From a virus: DNA of 29,166 nt. The first letter of the stretch is position 1; each line of letters begins with the position of its first letter. Location of the stretch: positions 1-29,166 of the IMG/VR virus record IMGVR_UViG_3300032294_003096; one strand, written 5' to 3'. Below are positions 5,568 to 12,734 of this stretch, piece by piece. The notes under the pieces were generated by a model that was given only the letters and a program-made list of their open reading frames with translations, had not been told where the DNA came from and made no database searches. Made by a program: the position numbers and the translations under genes.

Positions 5568-5816
5568 TTGGCAACTTATCCAATTTATAATAAAATTACT
5601 GGAGAACAAAAAGAGATTGTTCTCAGTGTTCATGAATGGGATCAATGGAAAAAAGATAATCCAGAATGGGATAGGGATTGGAGTGATCCATCAACTTGTC
5701 CAGCATCTGGGGAAATAGGTGAAGTTTATGATCGATTAAAAAAGTCTCATCCAGGTTGGAATGATGTACTTCACAAAGCATCAAAGGCTCCAGGATCAAA
5801 AGTAAAACCAGTTTAA
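5568..5816 (+). CDS. FmdB-like phage protein without zinc ligands (82 aa)
   Basis: It starts at TTG 5568, with GGAGG seven bases upstream; the next ATG would remove the conserved start. The N-terminus MATYPIYNKITGEQKEIV has the two-strand layout of FmdB-type phage proteins (usually MPTYEF followed by a tag-like strand). The middle (HEWDQWKKDNPEWDRDW) and the C-terminal SHPGWNDVLHKASKAPG resemble versions known in T4-like marine phages. The CxxC pairs of bacterial FmdB are absent; one cysteine (STCPASG) remains. Function unknown. Family placement is by resemblance only. Confidence 0.6.
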   Translation: MATYPIYNKITGEQKEIVLSVHEWDQWKKDNPEWDRDWSDPSTCPASGEIGEVYDRLKKSHPGWNDVLHKASKAPGSKVKPV

Positions 5817-5825
5817 TTTTTTTAT

Positions 5826-6581
5826 ATGGCAAGAAGAAAAAGAGTAGATGATCAACCGATTGGTGTTGGAATGACTGCAAAACAAATAAAGCGCAAAAAA
5901 CCAATTAGTGCTGATTTGATGAGAGATGTTGAACCTCTTACTGAGAATCAAAAACTTCTTTTCAAATCATATGATTCAAATCAAAATATTGTTGCTTATG
6001 GTGCAGCAGGTACAGGTAAAACTTTCATCACTCTCTATAATGCACTTCAAGAAGTTTTAGATGAAAGGTCTCCTTACGAAAAAATCTATATTGTAAGATC
6101 TCTTGTTGCTACTCGTGAGATTGGTTTTCTTCCTGGAGATCATGAAGACAAGTCTTCTCTTTACCAAATTCCATATAAGAATATGGTAAAGTATATGTTT
6201 AATATGCCAGATGATCCATCTTTCGAGATGCTCTATGGAAACCTTAAGACTCAAGGTACAATTAGTTTTTGGAGTACCTCTTTTATTCGAGGAACAACTC
6301 TGGACAAATCAATTATTATTGTTGATGAAATGCAAAATCTTTCATTTCATGAATTAGATTCTATTATTACTAGGGTTGGTGAAGATAGTAAAATTATGTT
6401 TTGTGGAGATGCCACACAAAGTGATTTAATTAAAACAAATGATAGAAATGGTATTATTGATTTCCTAAAAATCTTAAGAGTTATGCCATCTTTTGAACTA
6501 ATTGAATTTGGTGTTGATGATATTGTAAGAAGTGGTTTGGTTAAGGAATATATTATAGCAAAAACTCAGTTGGCACTTTAA
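5826..6581 (+). CDS. phoH: PhoH-like P-loop ATPase
   Basis: A 251-residue protein with the Walker A motif GAAGTGKT at residues 59-66, Walker B IIIVDE at 163-168 followed by MQNL, and the sensor-type GDATQSD at 194-200, the layout of PhoH family ATPases. The family is related to the N-terminal part of superfamily 1 helicases and may act on RNA or DNA. In cyanophages phoH is widespread and used as a diversity marker; its link to phosphate stress is by name and context and is unproven for the phage. The 25-residue basic N-terminus (MARRKRVDDQ) precedes the core. No clear ribosome binding site stands before the ATG. Confidence 0.93.
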   Translation: MARRKRVDDQPIGVGMTAKQIKRKKPISADLMRDVEPLTENQKLLFKSYDSNQNIVAYGAAGTGKTFITLYNALQEVLDERSPYEKIYIVRSLVATREIGFLPGDHEDKSSLYQIPYKNMVKYMFNMPDDPSFEMLYGNLKTQGTISFWSTSFIRGTTLDKSIIIVDEMQNLSFHELDSIITRVGEDSKIMFCGDATQSDLIKTNDRNGIIDFLKILRVMPSFELIEFGVDDIVRSGLVKEYIIAKTQLAL

Positions 6582-6588
6582 AATAAGT

Positions 6589-6637
6589 AGTTCGTAAAAG
6601 TTTAAGTTTATATAAATAACTATAACTTTCACGAACT
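6589..6637 (+). promoter_or_regulatory. Inverted repeat with a late promoter in its loop
   Basis: AGTTCGTAAAAGTT (6589-6602) is complementary to AACTTTCACGAACT (6624-6637) at 13 of 14 positions. The 21-base loop contains TATAAATA (6611-6618), identical to the T4 late promoter core. The right arm ends four bases before the GIY-YIG ATG. Transcripts entering from phoH could fold the start region into the stem. Transcripts starting at the late promoter (near 6625-6630) would lack the left arm. Confidence 0.65.
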
Positions 6638-6641
6638 ATGG

Positions 6642-7274
6642 ATGTATAAAATTTATTTAATTGCAAATATTAAAAATAAAAAACAATATGTAGGTATTAC
6701 TAAATTTTCTATTGAAGAAAGGTTTTCTCAGCACGTTAAAAGGGGGTTTCTTTTAACAGAAGCAATCCAAAAATATGGAGAGCAAAATTTTTGGATTCAA
6801 TTAATCGAAGAAGTTGAATCTGCAGAAAGAGCATATGAACTAGAAATGTATTATATTAAAGAATATAATACAAAAGTGCCAAATGGGTATAATATAACTG
6901 ATGGTGGTGATGGAATTTTTGGATGGGAACCATCAGAGGAATACCGTAAAGAATGTTCAGAAAGGGTAAAACAACTTCATAATGAGAAAAAAGTAGGTAT
7001 GTATGGAAAAAAACATACAGAAGAAACTAAGAAAAAAATGAGCGATTCTCTAAGAGGAAATCAAAATTGTTTAGGAAGAATTCTTTCCGAAGATACTAAA
7101 TCTAAAATTTCATCATCACATAAAGGTAAAATTTTGAGTGAATCTACAAAAAATAAAATAAGCGAAAATCATCATAATGTATCTGGAGAAAAAAATCCTA
7201 TGTATGGAAAAAAACATTCACCTGAAACAATTGAAAAAATGAGACAAAAAGCACTAGCAAGGAAATCAAAATGA
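6642..7274 (+). CDS. GIY-YIG homing endonuclease with NUMOD3 repeats
   Basis: A 210-residue protein. The N-terminal GIY-YIG domain has IYLI (4-7) and YVGIT (16-20) in place of GIY and YIG, Arg27, the metal-binding Glu68 in ELEMYYI, and GYNITDGGDG at 82-91. Three NUMOD3-type DNA-binding repeats follow, at about 118-145, 148-172 and 187-205, marked by GKKHTEETK, GRILSEDTK/GKILSESTK and GKKHSPETI. It would make a site-specific cut and promote its own spread. It sits between phoH and the exonuclease gene, its stop overlaps the next ATG, and its last codons carry the ribosome binding site of that gene. A 19-base stretch encoding MYGKKH is repeated exactly (6998-7016 and 7199-7217). Confidence 0.92.
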   Translation: MYKIYLIANIKNKKQYVGITKFSIEERFSQHVKRGFLLTEAIQKYGEQNFWIQLIEEVESAERAYELEMYYIKEYNTKVPNGYNITDGGDGIFGWEPSEEYRKECSERVKQLHNEKKVGMYGKKHTEETKKKMSDSLRGNQNCLGRILSEDTKSKISSSHKGKILSESTKNKISENHHNVSGEKNPMYGKKHSPETIEKMRQKALARKSK

Positions 7275-7951
7275 CATTTATTCATCATAATTACTTGGGT
7301 GATATTGAACTAGAATGTAAGACAACAGAAAGCATCCGTCTCTATAATCTACCTAATGGAAACTGGGTGCCTTCTATTACTTCTGTAACTTCTTTTTATA
7401 ATCGGCAGATTTTTATTGATTGGCGTAAAAGAGTTGGTCTTGAAGAAGCAAATCGTATTACTAAAAGAGCAACTGCAAGAGGAACTGATTTTCACCAAGT
7501 GTGTCAAGATTATCTTGAAAATAAGGAGTTGAAGTGGGATGATTATCAACTCCTGACAAAACATATGTTTCATCATGCTAAACCATACCTAGATAAGATA
7601 AATAATATTCATGCAATCGAAAGAACTCTTTATTCGGAGTACTTGGGACTTGCTGGAAGAGTTGATTGTATTGCCGAATATGAAGGGGAGTTAGCAGTTA
7701 TCGACTTCAAGACATCAGAAAAAATTAAACCAGAAGAGTGGATTGAAAACTATTTTGTTCAAGAGACATTCTACGCAGCAGCATACTATGAACTGACTGG
7801 TCAAGTTGTTAAAAAACTCATTACTCTAATGGTGACTCCTGGTGGAGAAGTGAAAGTATTTGACAAAAGAAATAAAGGGGACTATATTAAATTATTAGTT
7901 CGTTATATCAAAGAATTTGTACATCACAATACTGGGACAAATGGAGAATGA
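7271..7951 (+). CDS. PD-(D/E)XK exonuclease
   Basis: A 226-residue nuclease of the RecB/Cas4/MGME1-like type. The catalytic core is GRVDCIAEYEGELAVIDFKT: Asp in GRVD, then Asp-Phe-Lys in VIDFKT, which is the D-(x)n-(D/E)xK motif. It is followed by the QETFYAAAYYEL helix with the Q-x-x-x-Y pattern typical of the family. It probably degrades DNA ends or processes recombination intermediates, and may help recycle host DNA. AAGGAA upstream of the ATG is supplied by the end of the GIY-YIG gene (ATGA overlap). The next gene, gp33, starts inside its 3' end. Confidence 0.85.
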   Translation: MTFIHHNYLGDIELECKTTESIRLYNLPNGNWVPSITSVTSFYNRQIFIDWRKRVGLEEANRITKRATARGTDFHQVCQDYLENKELKWDDYQLLTKHMFHHAKPYLDKINNIHAIERTLYSEYLGLAGRVDCIAEYEGELAVIDFKTSEKIKPEEWIENYFVQETFYAAAYYELTGQVVKKLITLMVTPGGEVKVFDKRNKGDYIKLLVRYIKEFVHHNTGTNGE

Positions 7952-8198
7952 ATTAGAGAAAGTACTGGAGAATAAATTCTTTTGTCCATCACGTTTTGCT
8001 CAAGAGATTGAAAATCTTGTCCAACTAAATGTTGAGATGAATTATATTGATGCGATTATCTACTTTTGTGAACAAAACAATATTGATTTGGAATCAGTTC
8101 CAAAACTCATTTCAAAACCTTTGAAAGAGAAGATTAAATATGAGGCAATGGAACTTAATTTTCTAAAGAAAACTTCCCGCGCAAAATTAGTATTTTAA
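7941..8198 (+). CDS. 33: Late promoter transcription coactivator gp33
   Basis: An 85-residue protein aligning by eye with T4 gp33 over its core: FAQEIENLVQLNVEMNYIDA followed by FCEQNNIDLESVPKLI and KPLKEKIKYEAMELNFL, matching the T4 pattern IEKMVEEFGMSYLEA, FLEENSI and IIEKIQSEAIDENLL. gp33 bridges RNA polymerase and the sliding clamp at late promoters. It is shorter than T4 gp33 (112 aa), missing mainly N-terminal residues. The ATG at 7941 overlaps the exonuclease end by 11 bases; a longer in-frame start at 7917 is less likely. The order exo-33-59-x-32 matches the T4 33-59-32 region. Confidence 0.85.
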   Translation: MENELEKVLENKFFCPSRFAQEIENLVQLNVEMNYIDAIIYFCEQNNIDLESVPKLISKPLKEKIKYEAMELNFLKKTSRAKLVF

Positions 8199-8794
8199 TG
8201 ATGCCATACGATGCTTACCGCGAATACCTTGCTCTAAAAAATCATTTTACAAAAGATAGTTACGATTATTTTAAGTATAATAAAAAAGTAAGAGCAACCG
8301 TTCAGTCATTTTATAAACGTAGGGACAGAATGTGGTTTGAAAAGATTTCTAGACAGAAATCTGACCAAGAAGTTGTAGATTTTTTCGTTGCTAATTTTGT
8401 ATCCTGTCCAGATCCAGAAACACTTTGGATTGGTGAGATGATAAAAGAAGGCGAAGGAAGATATCAAACGTGGCAGAAGAGAGTTCAATCACTTTCCTAT
8501 GTCTTCAAAGAAGAAAGTCAATCTTTGTTTGAAGAGAATAAATTTGAGGATGTTTTTAAATGTTCTAAAGGGCATCCAGTTATTCTTAAAAAGTTTTTGA
8601 GTGGTAAATTGTCATTGGAAACAATGGTTCTATTTGATAAGATCTTTGCATATTCGAAAAACTTTGATAAGAAACTTCAAGACCCAGTGTGGGAAACCGT
8701 CAGTCGTAGGATTAAAAAATATAATCCATTTCTAAATATTGATGTATTTCGTTTTCGTAAAATCTTGAAAGAAATTATTTTGGAGGGTCAATGA
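8198..8794 (+). CDS. 59: Replicative helicase loader gp59
   Basis: A 198-residue helical protein at the position expected for T4 gene 59 (between 33 and 32). The N-terminal YDAYREYLALKNHFTKDSYD is typical of gp59, followed by basic segments (KYNKKVRATVQSFYKRRDR) that would contact forked DNA. gp59 loads the gp41 helicase on gp32-coated lagging-strand DNA. T4 gp59 is 217 aa, so the length is comparable. Two consecutive ATG codons (8198, 8201) overlap the gp33 stop as TAATG; either may be used. Confidence 0.88.
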   Translation: MMPYDAYREYLALKNHFTKDSYDYFKYNKKVRATVQSFYKRRDRMWFEKISRQKSDQEVVDFFVANFVSCPDPETLWIGEMIKEGEGRYQTWQKRVQSLSYVFKEESQSLFEENKFEDVFKCSKGHPVILKKFLSGKLSLETMVLFDKIFAYSKNFDKKLQDPVWETVSRRIKKYNPFLNIDVFRFRKILKEIILEGQ

Positions 8795-9135
8795 GTTTCT
8801 TTAGTTCCGAAGTCGTCCGCGCAGAAATGGCGGAAATTGCAGAACTTCAAGAACAGATATATCAAAATGTTTTTAAATTTCCTTCTATGAGTAAGGAAGA
8901 AAAACTTGAGCACGTTGAAGTTTTAGAAACTCTTTTGGAAAAACAAAAAGTTCTTTATACAAGAATGAGTCTGTCGGATGACCCTAAAGCAAAAGAAATG
9001 AAAGAACGTATTATCAGTTCTGCTATTATGATGGGTATGCCTCCGGGCACTGATATGAATATCATTCTCAATAATATGTCTAAGATGCTTGATGTAATGA
9101 AAAAGCAGATTGACAAAACAGGTTCCGACCTGTAG
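8791..9135 (+). CDS. Hypothetical protein between gp59 and gp32 (114 aa)
   Basis: A helical protein with a likely coiled-coil first half (VVRAEMAEIAELQEQIYQ, then KEEKLEHVEVLETLLEKQKV) and a Met-rich hydrophobic stretch (SSAIMMGMPPGTDMNIILN). GGAGG precedes the ATG, which overlaps the gp59 stop as ATGA. Its position in the replication-fork block suggests a link to DNA replication, but no T4 counterpart is recognised. The strong gp32 promoter overlaps its last codons. Confidence 0.7.
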   Translation: MSFFSSEVVRAEMAEIAELQEQIYQNVFKFPSMSKEEKLEHVEVLETLLEKQKVLYTRMSLSDDPKAKEMKERIISSAIMMGMPPGTDMNIILNNMSKMLDVMKKQIDKTGSDL

Positions 9136-9138
9136 AAT
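9110..9138 (+). promoter_or_regulatory. Sigma70-type promoter TTGACA-N17-TAGAAT for gp32
   Basis: A perfect -35 TTGACA (9110-9115) and TAGAAT (9133-9138) are separated by exactly 17 bases, overlapping the end of the preceding gene. Transcription would start near 9145, leaving a leader of about 39 bases before the gp32 ATG. The spacer contains ACAGGT-TCCG-ACCTGT, a 6-bp inverted repeat. Confidence 0.72.
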
Positions 9139-9144
9139 AACGAA

Positions 9145-9184
9145 GTACACAAAGGCCAAATCCTACTAATCCGAGGTACACAAA
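9145..9184 (+). repeat. gp32 leader with 9-base direct repeat
   Basis: GTACACAAA occurs at 9145-9153, at the predicted transcript start, and again at 9176-9184, where its last A is the first base of the gp32 ATG. The ribosome binding site GAGGT lies just before or in the second copy. The unstructured A/C-rich leader could be a target for gp32 autoregulation, as known in T4, but this is inference. Confidence 0.4.
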
Positions 9185-10131
9185 TGTCTAATTTTGCAAA
9201 TCTTAAAAAACAATCCACTCTTGGTTCTCTTACTTCCAAATTGGTAAAAGAGGTAGAGAAGATGAGTACAACTTCTGGAGGTGCTGATGAGCGTCTTTGG
9301 AAACCCGAAATGGATAAAACTGGTAACGGTTTCGCGATCATCCGTTTTCTTCCTGCCCCCGAAGGTGAAGAACTTCCTTGGGCAAAAATGTATTCCCACG
9401 CTTTCCAAGGTCCTGGTGGTTGGTACATTGAAAACTCTTTGACCACTATTGGGCAAAAAGATCCACTTGGTGAACACAACCGAGAACTCTGGAACAGTGG
9501 TATTGAATCTAACAAAGAAACTGTTCGTAAGCAAAAGCGTAAACTGAACTATTACAGCAATATCTACGTTGTAAAAGATCCTACAAATCCTCATAACGAA
9601 GGTAAGGTCTTCCTCTTCAAGTATGGTAAAAAGATCTTTGATAAGATTATGGAAGCAATGCAACCTGAATTTGAGGATGAAACTCCCATCAATCCATTTG
9701 ACTTCTGGCAGGGTGCTAATTTCAAACTCAAAATTGTAAAAAAAGATGGGTATTGGAATTACGATAAGTCGGAATTTGATCGCGTTGCTCCTCTACTGGA
9801 TGACGACGATGCTCTGGAAGCACTCTGGAAGAAAGAGTATTCTCTGGGCGCAATCACTGCACCAGACCAGTTTAAGTCTTATGAAGAACTTGAGCGTCGT
9901 ATGAACATGGTTCTGGGTCTTAAGAACTCTTCTCCTGCTCGTTCTCGTGCAGTGGTTGAACAAGAAGATGATCTTGAAGAGTTTACTCAAACTCCTACAG
10001 TTCAAGATCGTGTAGTAGAAGAACTGGAACAATCTTATGCTCGTTCTAAGTCTCCTTCACTTCCTCAAATCTCTCAAGATGATGATGAAGATGATGCTCT
10101 TTCCTACTTCCAGCGTCTTGCTGAAGATTGA
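9184..10131 (+). CDS. 32: Single-stranded DNA-binding protein gp32
   Basis: A 315-residue homologue of T4 gp32. The N-terminal basic arm (FANLKKQSTLGSLTSKLVK) serves cooperative binding. The OB-fold core follows, with GNGFAIIRFLPAPEGEELPW, GWYIENSLTTIG, YYSNIYVVKDPTNPHNEGKV and KIFDKIMEAMQPE, matching T4 segments in order. The C-terminal third is acidic (QEDDLEEFTQ, ending in DDDEDDALSYFQ), the protein-interaction tail that recruits gp59, polymerase and recombinase. The His/Cys zinc site of T4 gp32 is missing: the region between GWYIEN and NYYSN contains no cysteine. It coats ssDNA in replication and recombination. It has its own strong promoter and a terminator inside the facing gp53 gene. 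Confidence 0.95.
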   Translation: MSNFANLKKQSTLGSLTSKLVKEVEKMSTTSGGADERLWKPEMDKTGNGFAIIRFLPAPEGEELPWAKMYSHAFQGPGGWYIENSLTTIGQKDPLGEHNRELWNSGIESNKETVRKQKRKLNYYSNIYVVKDPTNPHNEGKVFLFKYGKKIFDKIMEAMQPEFEDETPINPFDFWQGANFKLKIVKKDGYWNYDKSEFDRVAPLLDDDDALEALWKKEYSLGAITAPDQFKSYEELERRMNMVLGLKNSSPARSRAVVEQEDDLEEFTQTPTVQDRVVEELEQSYARSKSPSLPQISQDDDEDDALSYFQRLAED

Positions 10132-10827
10132 TCAAGAATAAAGTCTGATATTATCAGCACGTTTCAAGGTGTCGCTCACATATTGAGTGGCACCTTCTTT
10201 ATATGGCATTAAATCTTTAATATCATTTAGAATGATATTTAAATATCTTGATTTGAGGGCATAAATGTTTCTCTTATTATCCTCAAGTCTTTCTTCATAT
10301 TCGTAATTTGTAACTGGAACCGCAATGTTTCCAGTGTTTATTTGTTGATCAATAAAATAATCATAATAGATTACTGAGTAAGTTGATGAAACCTGAAGAC
10401 CTGCAGGGACAATTATTACCCCTTGACTGTTCTTAACTTCTACAGTTTCGTGATGATGTGGACCGTTGTAGATATTATTATAAATTTCTTCCTCAGTGTT
10501 AAATCCAGATCCATACTTTTCCCTTAAGTAAGTATCAAAAGAAGTTTGGGTTAATGGCCATTCTGTTTGAATGTTAACTATGTTATTTGAAAGAAGAATT
10601 ACCCAATCTAAAGTTGGGTCATCATAAATTTCGAATGCAACGTTGTCTGGACGGTCATCGCCAATGATTTTATATTTCTCAAAGAAGACCGCATTCTCAA
10701 AAATATCAGAACGAATGTTTCCTCTTTTGAATAGATTTTTAACTTCAATATAGTCGCTAATTTTAGCATCTGGAAGTCTGCTGACATATTCAAAGGATGG
10801 TAGTTGTCTGAAGTATGGATTTGTCAT
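10132..10827 (-). CDS. 53: Baseplate wedge protein gp53
   Basis: A 231-residue protein resembling T4 gp53 (196 aa). It begins MTNPYFRQLPSFEYVSRLPD and contains the LysM-like wedge segment YEIYDDPTLDWVILLSNNI-type pattern (seen here as FEIYDDPTLDWVILLSNN), followed by WPLTQTSFDTYLREKYG. gp53 joins neighbouring baseplate wedges around the hub. It is the last gene of the leftward block, one base after gp48, and its stop codon abuts the gp32 stop codon. The plus-strand terminator for gp32 lies inside its last codons, so this part serves two purposes. Confidence 0.85.
   Translation of the reverse strand: MTNPYFRQLPSFEYVSRLPDAKISDYIEVKNLFKRGNIRSDIFENAVFFEKYKIIGDDRPDNVAFEIYDDPTLDWVILLSNNIVNIQTEWPLTQTSFDTYLREKYGSGFNTEEEIYNNIYNGPHHHETVEVKNSQGVIIVPAGLQVSSTYSVIYYDYFIDQQINTGNIAVPVTNYEYEERLEDNKRNIYALKSRYLNIILNDIKDLMPYKEGATQYVSDTLKRADNIRLYS
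10166..10202 (+). terminator. gp32 terminator embedded in the gp53 coding region
   Basis: On the + strand, AAGGTGTCGCTCA (10166-10178) pairs with TGAGTGGCACCTT (10184-10196) over 13 positions including two G-U wobbles, around a 5-base loop, followed by CTTTAT. In the opposite (gp53) transcript the two wobbles become A-C mismatches, so the hairpin is weaker in that direction. Confidence 0.68.
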
Positions 10828-10828
10828 T

Positions 10829-12268
10829 TTAGTAACCTATTAATTTATCCGAATCACCATCAGATGCCGTATAATCATCATCATATAGAGGTTCTAGTTC
10901 TTGGAATTGTAAGTCAAGTTGATATGAAACCATAGATGGTTGGTTAGAATCATCGAATGACATATAATTTCCTTCTGGAGTATAATTTACACTACAACTT
11001 GTTAAAGCACATTCTTTAAACTTATTTAAGTAAGGATGTTCTTTATTTTGGAAGATATATGAGATGCCAAAAGTGTGTGGTGTTTGTAGTAGCATGGAAG
11101 ATTTGGACCTTTTTACTGACATTGCTTGTTTGAAATATCTAATAATTTTTTTAACGTTCTCTGCTTCTTTTGATGAACGAGGAGAAAGTTTGAAACTAAA
11201 ACTAAAAGTACGAAGATCTGGATTGTTAAATAGCAATTCTAAGTTTGGATTTATTATTGTTCCAAATTGTCTCTGCATAACACCACCATCACCCAAAACA
11301 CCTTTTATTAGATTTGAAACTATAGCTGTTCTTGCTCCACTTCCAGATGCTGTGCCTGCTTCTGCTTGTTTTCTAAATTCTTCTGCCACATTTCCTCCCA
11401 TTATTCCGGTTGCCATTACACTTCCTAGAGCTTGTTGGAGGTCGGGTAAATCTAATCCAGACCAATTGACGGTATTGGTGTCTTGTATTCCTCCCGGTAT
11501 CGGTAAAACAATTGTTGATAATACTGTTCTGTCTTTACCTAAAGGTTTTGGTATTTTATCACTAACACCAATTCTTCTTAGGTTTTCATCTCCAGCAGCA
11601 AATCCTGTTAGGCCTGATTGTTTGTATTCAATTATCGAAAACTTTATACAATCTTGAAGAGTAGAGTCTAAACCAATTGGATACACAACTACAGAATCAT
11701 ACTTTCCTCTTGTATTTCCTTTTATTGTTGCTTTTTCTTTATCAAATTCTTTTTGTTGATCTGGAGTTAATTCCGTGTTTCCTCCTTGGGGATCTGATCC
11801 TGGAGGTGATCCACCCGGTGGTGCCGCCCTTTCCCCACCTTTTGCTTTATTTGCTAAAGATTGATATCCAGGTCTTGATTTTAATACTTCAAAATTTGCG
11901 TTGCTGACAGGATCAGTTCCAGTATTAATTTGGGATAAATCAAAAGTTGCTTCTTTTGCTGATTTTAATATTGATTCAAATTGTTTTTTTCCTGATGTTC
12001 CAGCATAATATTTGTTATAAGCATCTTGACTTACTATTGTAATCTTATCATTGGATGCATTATAACTAAAGATTGGTTTATCTGGTCTTGGCCCTATCAG
12101 TCGTGTTTCATATATATCAAAATTTCCGGTTGAGGTATTATTTACAATTTCTACTAATTCTTGCCTACCAGGTATTGCTGGTACTGCTTGATATGTTTTT
12201 GCTTTAAAAATAACACTACTGTTATTGGCGTTATCTAATTCCCATCCTTGACGTAAAACTGGTGCCAT
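10829..12268 (-). CDS. 48: Baseplate tail-tube cap gp48
   Basis: A 479-residue protein placed as gp48 by its position between gp4 and gp53 and its cyanophage-type sequence. The N-terminus is APVLRQGWELDNANNSSVIF. The C-terminal conserved part holds NPNLELLFNNPDLRTFSFSF, then FKLSPRSSKEAENVKKIIRY and CALTSCSVNYTPEGNYMSFD, a tail-tube-like domain. gp48 caps the baseplate hub and starts the tail tube with gp54. It is longer than T4 gp48 (364 aa); a Pro/Gly-rich linker near residues 155-175 (APPGGSPPGSDPQGGN) accounts for part of this. The start at 12268 is chosen because GGGAGGGAG stands upstream; an in-frame codon five residues earlier is less likely. Confidence 0.8.
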   Translation of the reverse strand: MAPVLRQGWELDNANNSSVIFKAKTYQAVPAIPGRQELVEIVNNTSTGNFDIYETRLIGPRPDKPIFSYNASNDKITIVSQDAYNKYYAGTSGKKQFESILKSAKEATFDLSQINTGTDPVSNANFEVLKSRPGYQSLANKAKGGERAAPPGGSPPGSDPQGGNTELTPDQQKEFDKEKATIKGNTRGKYDSVVVYPIGLDSTLQDCIKFSIIEYKQSGLTGFAAGDENLRRIGVSDKIPKPLGKDRTVLSTIVLPIPGGIQDTNTVNWSGLDLPDLQQALGSVMATGIMGGNVAEEFRKQAEAGTASGSGARTAIVSNLIKGVLGDGGVMQRQFGTIINPNLELLFNNPDLRTFSFSFKLSPRSSKEAENVKKIIRYFKQAMSVKRSKSSMLLQTPHTFGISYIFQNKEHPYLNKFKECALTSCSVNYTPEGNYMSFDDSNQPSMVSYQLDLQFQELEPLYDDDYTASDGDSDKLIGY

Positions 12269-12347
12269 TAAACTCCCTCCCAACTAAAGGGAAAAACAAT
12301 CTCAATTTTTTGCAGCGTATGAGACATTTATATTGAGAGGAGTTTTT

Positions 12348-12355
12348 TATTTATT
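12348..12355 (-). promoter_or_regulatory. Late-promoter-like octamer on the reverse strand
   Basis: Reading the reverse strand, AATAAATA overlaps the stop codon of the 127-aa gene, 80 bases before the gp48 ATG. The intergenic gap (12269-12350) is otherwise short and AT-rich, so this is the best candidate for a gp48/gp53 late promoter. Confidence 0.4.
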
Positions 12356-12734
12356 TAGTAAGGAATTTTGCATAAGGAATTGAAAGCATTTCATCAAGTT
12401 CTTCATATCTAACAACGTGAAGTTTTCCTGCAACTTCATTCCAAGTATATTGTCTATATTTTCTCCAATGAAAATTAATTCCTCTAAATCCCCACGGTTC
12501 TATTGAAGTGCAAGCAATTAAAGGGTGTTGATCATATCTAAGATTTGGTGTTTTCGCATTGTAAATAAAGGTATAAAACTTTCCTACTTCTGGATATAAT
12601 GCTTCTTCCTTTAATACATCTATAATAATTATCATCAAGTCTTCAGGATCATTTGATCCTTCTTTCACAATTCTTTTTTTAATCTCTCTCATCCTTGGAG
12701 GTATATTGAGATATTGCCCAAAACCTTCTGCCAT
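12351..12734 (-). CDS. Hypothetical protein (127 aa) between gp4 and gp48
   Basis: The N-terminus is MAEGFGQYLNIPPRMREIKK, followed by a helical part (DPEDLMIIIIDVLKEEALY) and a beta-rich second half (GKFYTFIYNAKTPNLRYDQH, then GFRGINFHWRKYRQYTW). It begins inside the gp4 stop codon (TAATG) and is probably made together with gp4. It looks like a conserved structural or assembly protein of T4-like cyanophages, but I cannot assign a T4 counterpart. Confidence 0.7.
   Translation of the reverse strand: MAEGFGQYLNIPPRMREIKKRIVKEGSNDPEDLMIIIIDVLKEEALYPEVGKFYTFIYNAKTPNLRYDQHPLIACTSIEPWGFRGINFHWRKYRQYTWNEVAGKLHVVRYEELDEMLSIPYAKFLTK

Noticed and set aside
6998-7217. 19-base direct repeat (6998-7016 and 7199-7217) as a mobile or recombination element
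   Set aside because: Both copies encode the same MYGKKH part of NUMOD3 repeats, so the repeat reflects protein-level duplication.
8955-9663. Long reverse-strand frames opposite gp32 and the 114-aa gene
   Set aside because: Shadows of gp32, whose assignment is secure. They would cross the gp32 promoter and have implausible Phe/Ser/Cys-rich composition.
11064-11657. 197-aa open frame on + opposite gp48
   Set aside because: It lies entirely inside the gp48 gene on the other strand, has low-complexity Pro/Ser/Leu composition and no ribosome binding site. gp48 has better family support.
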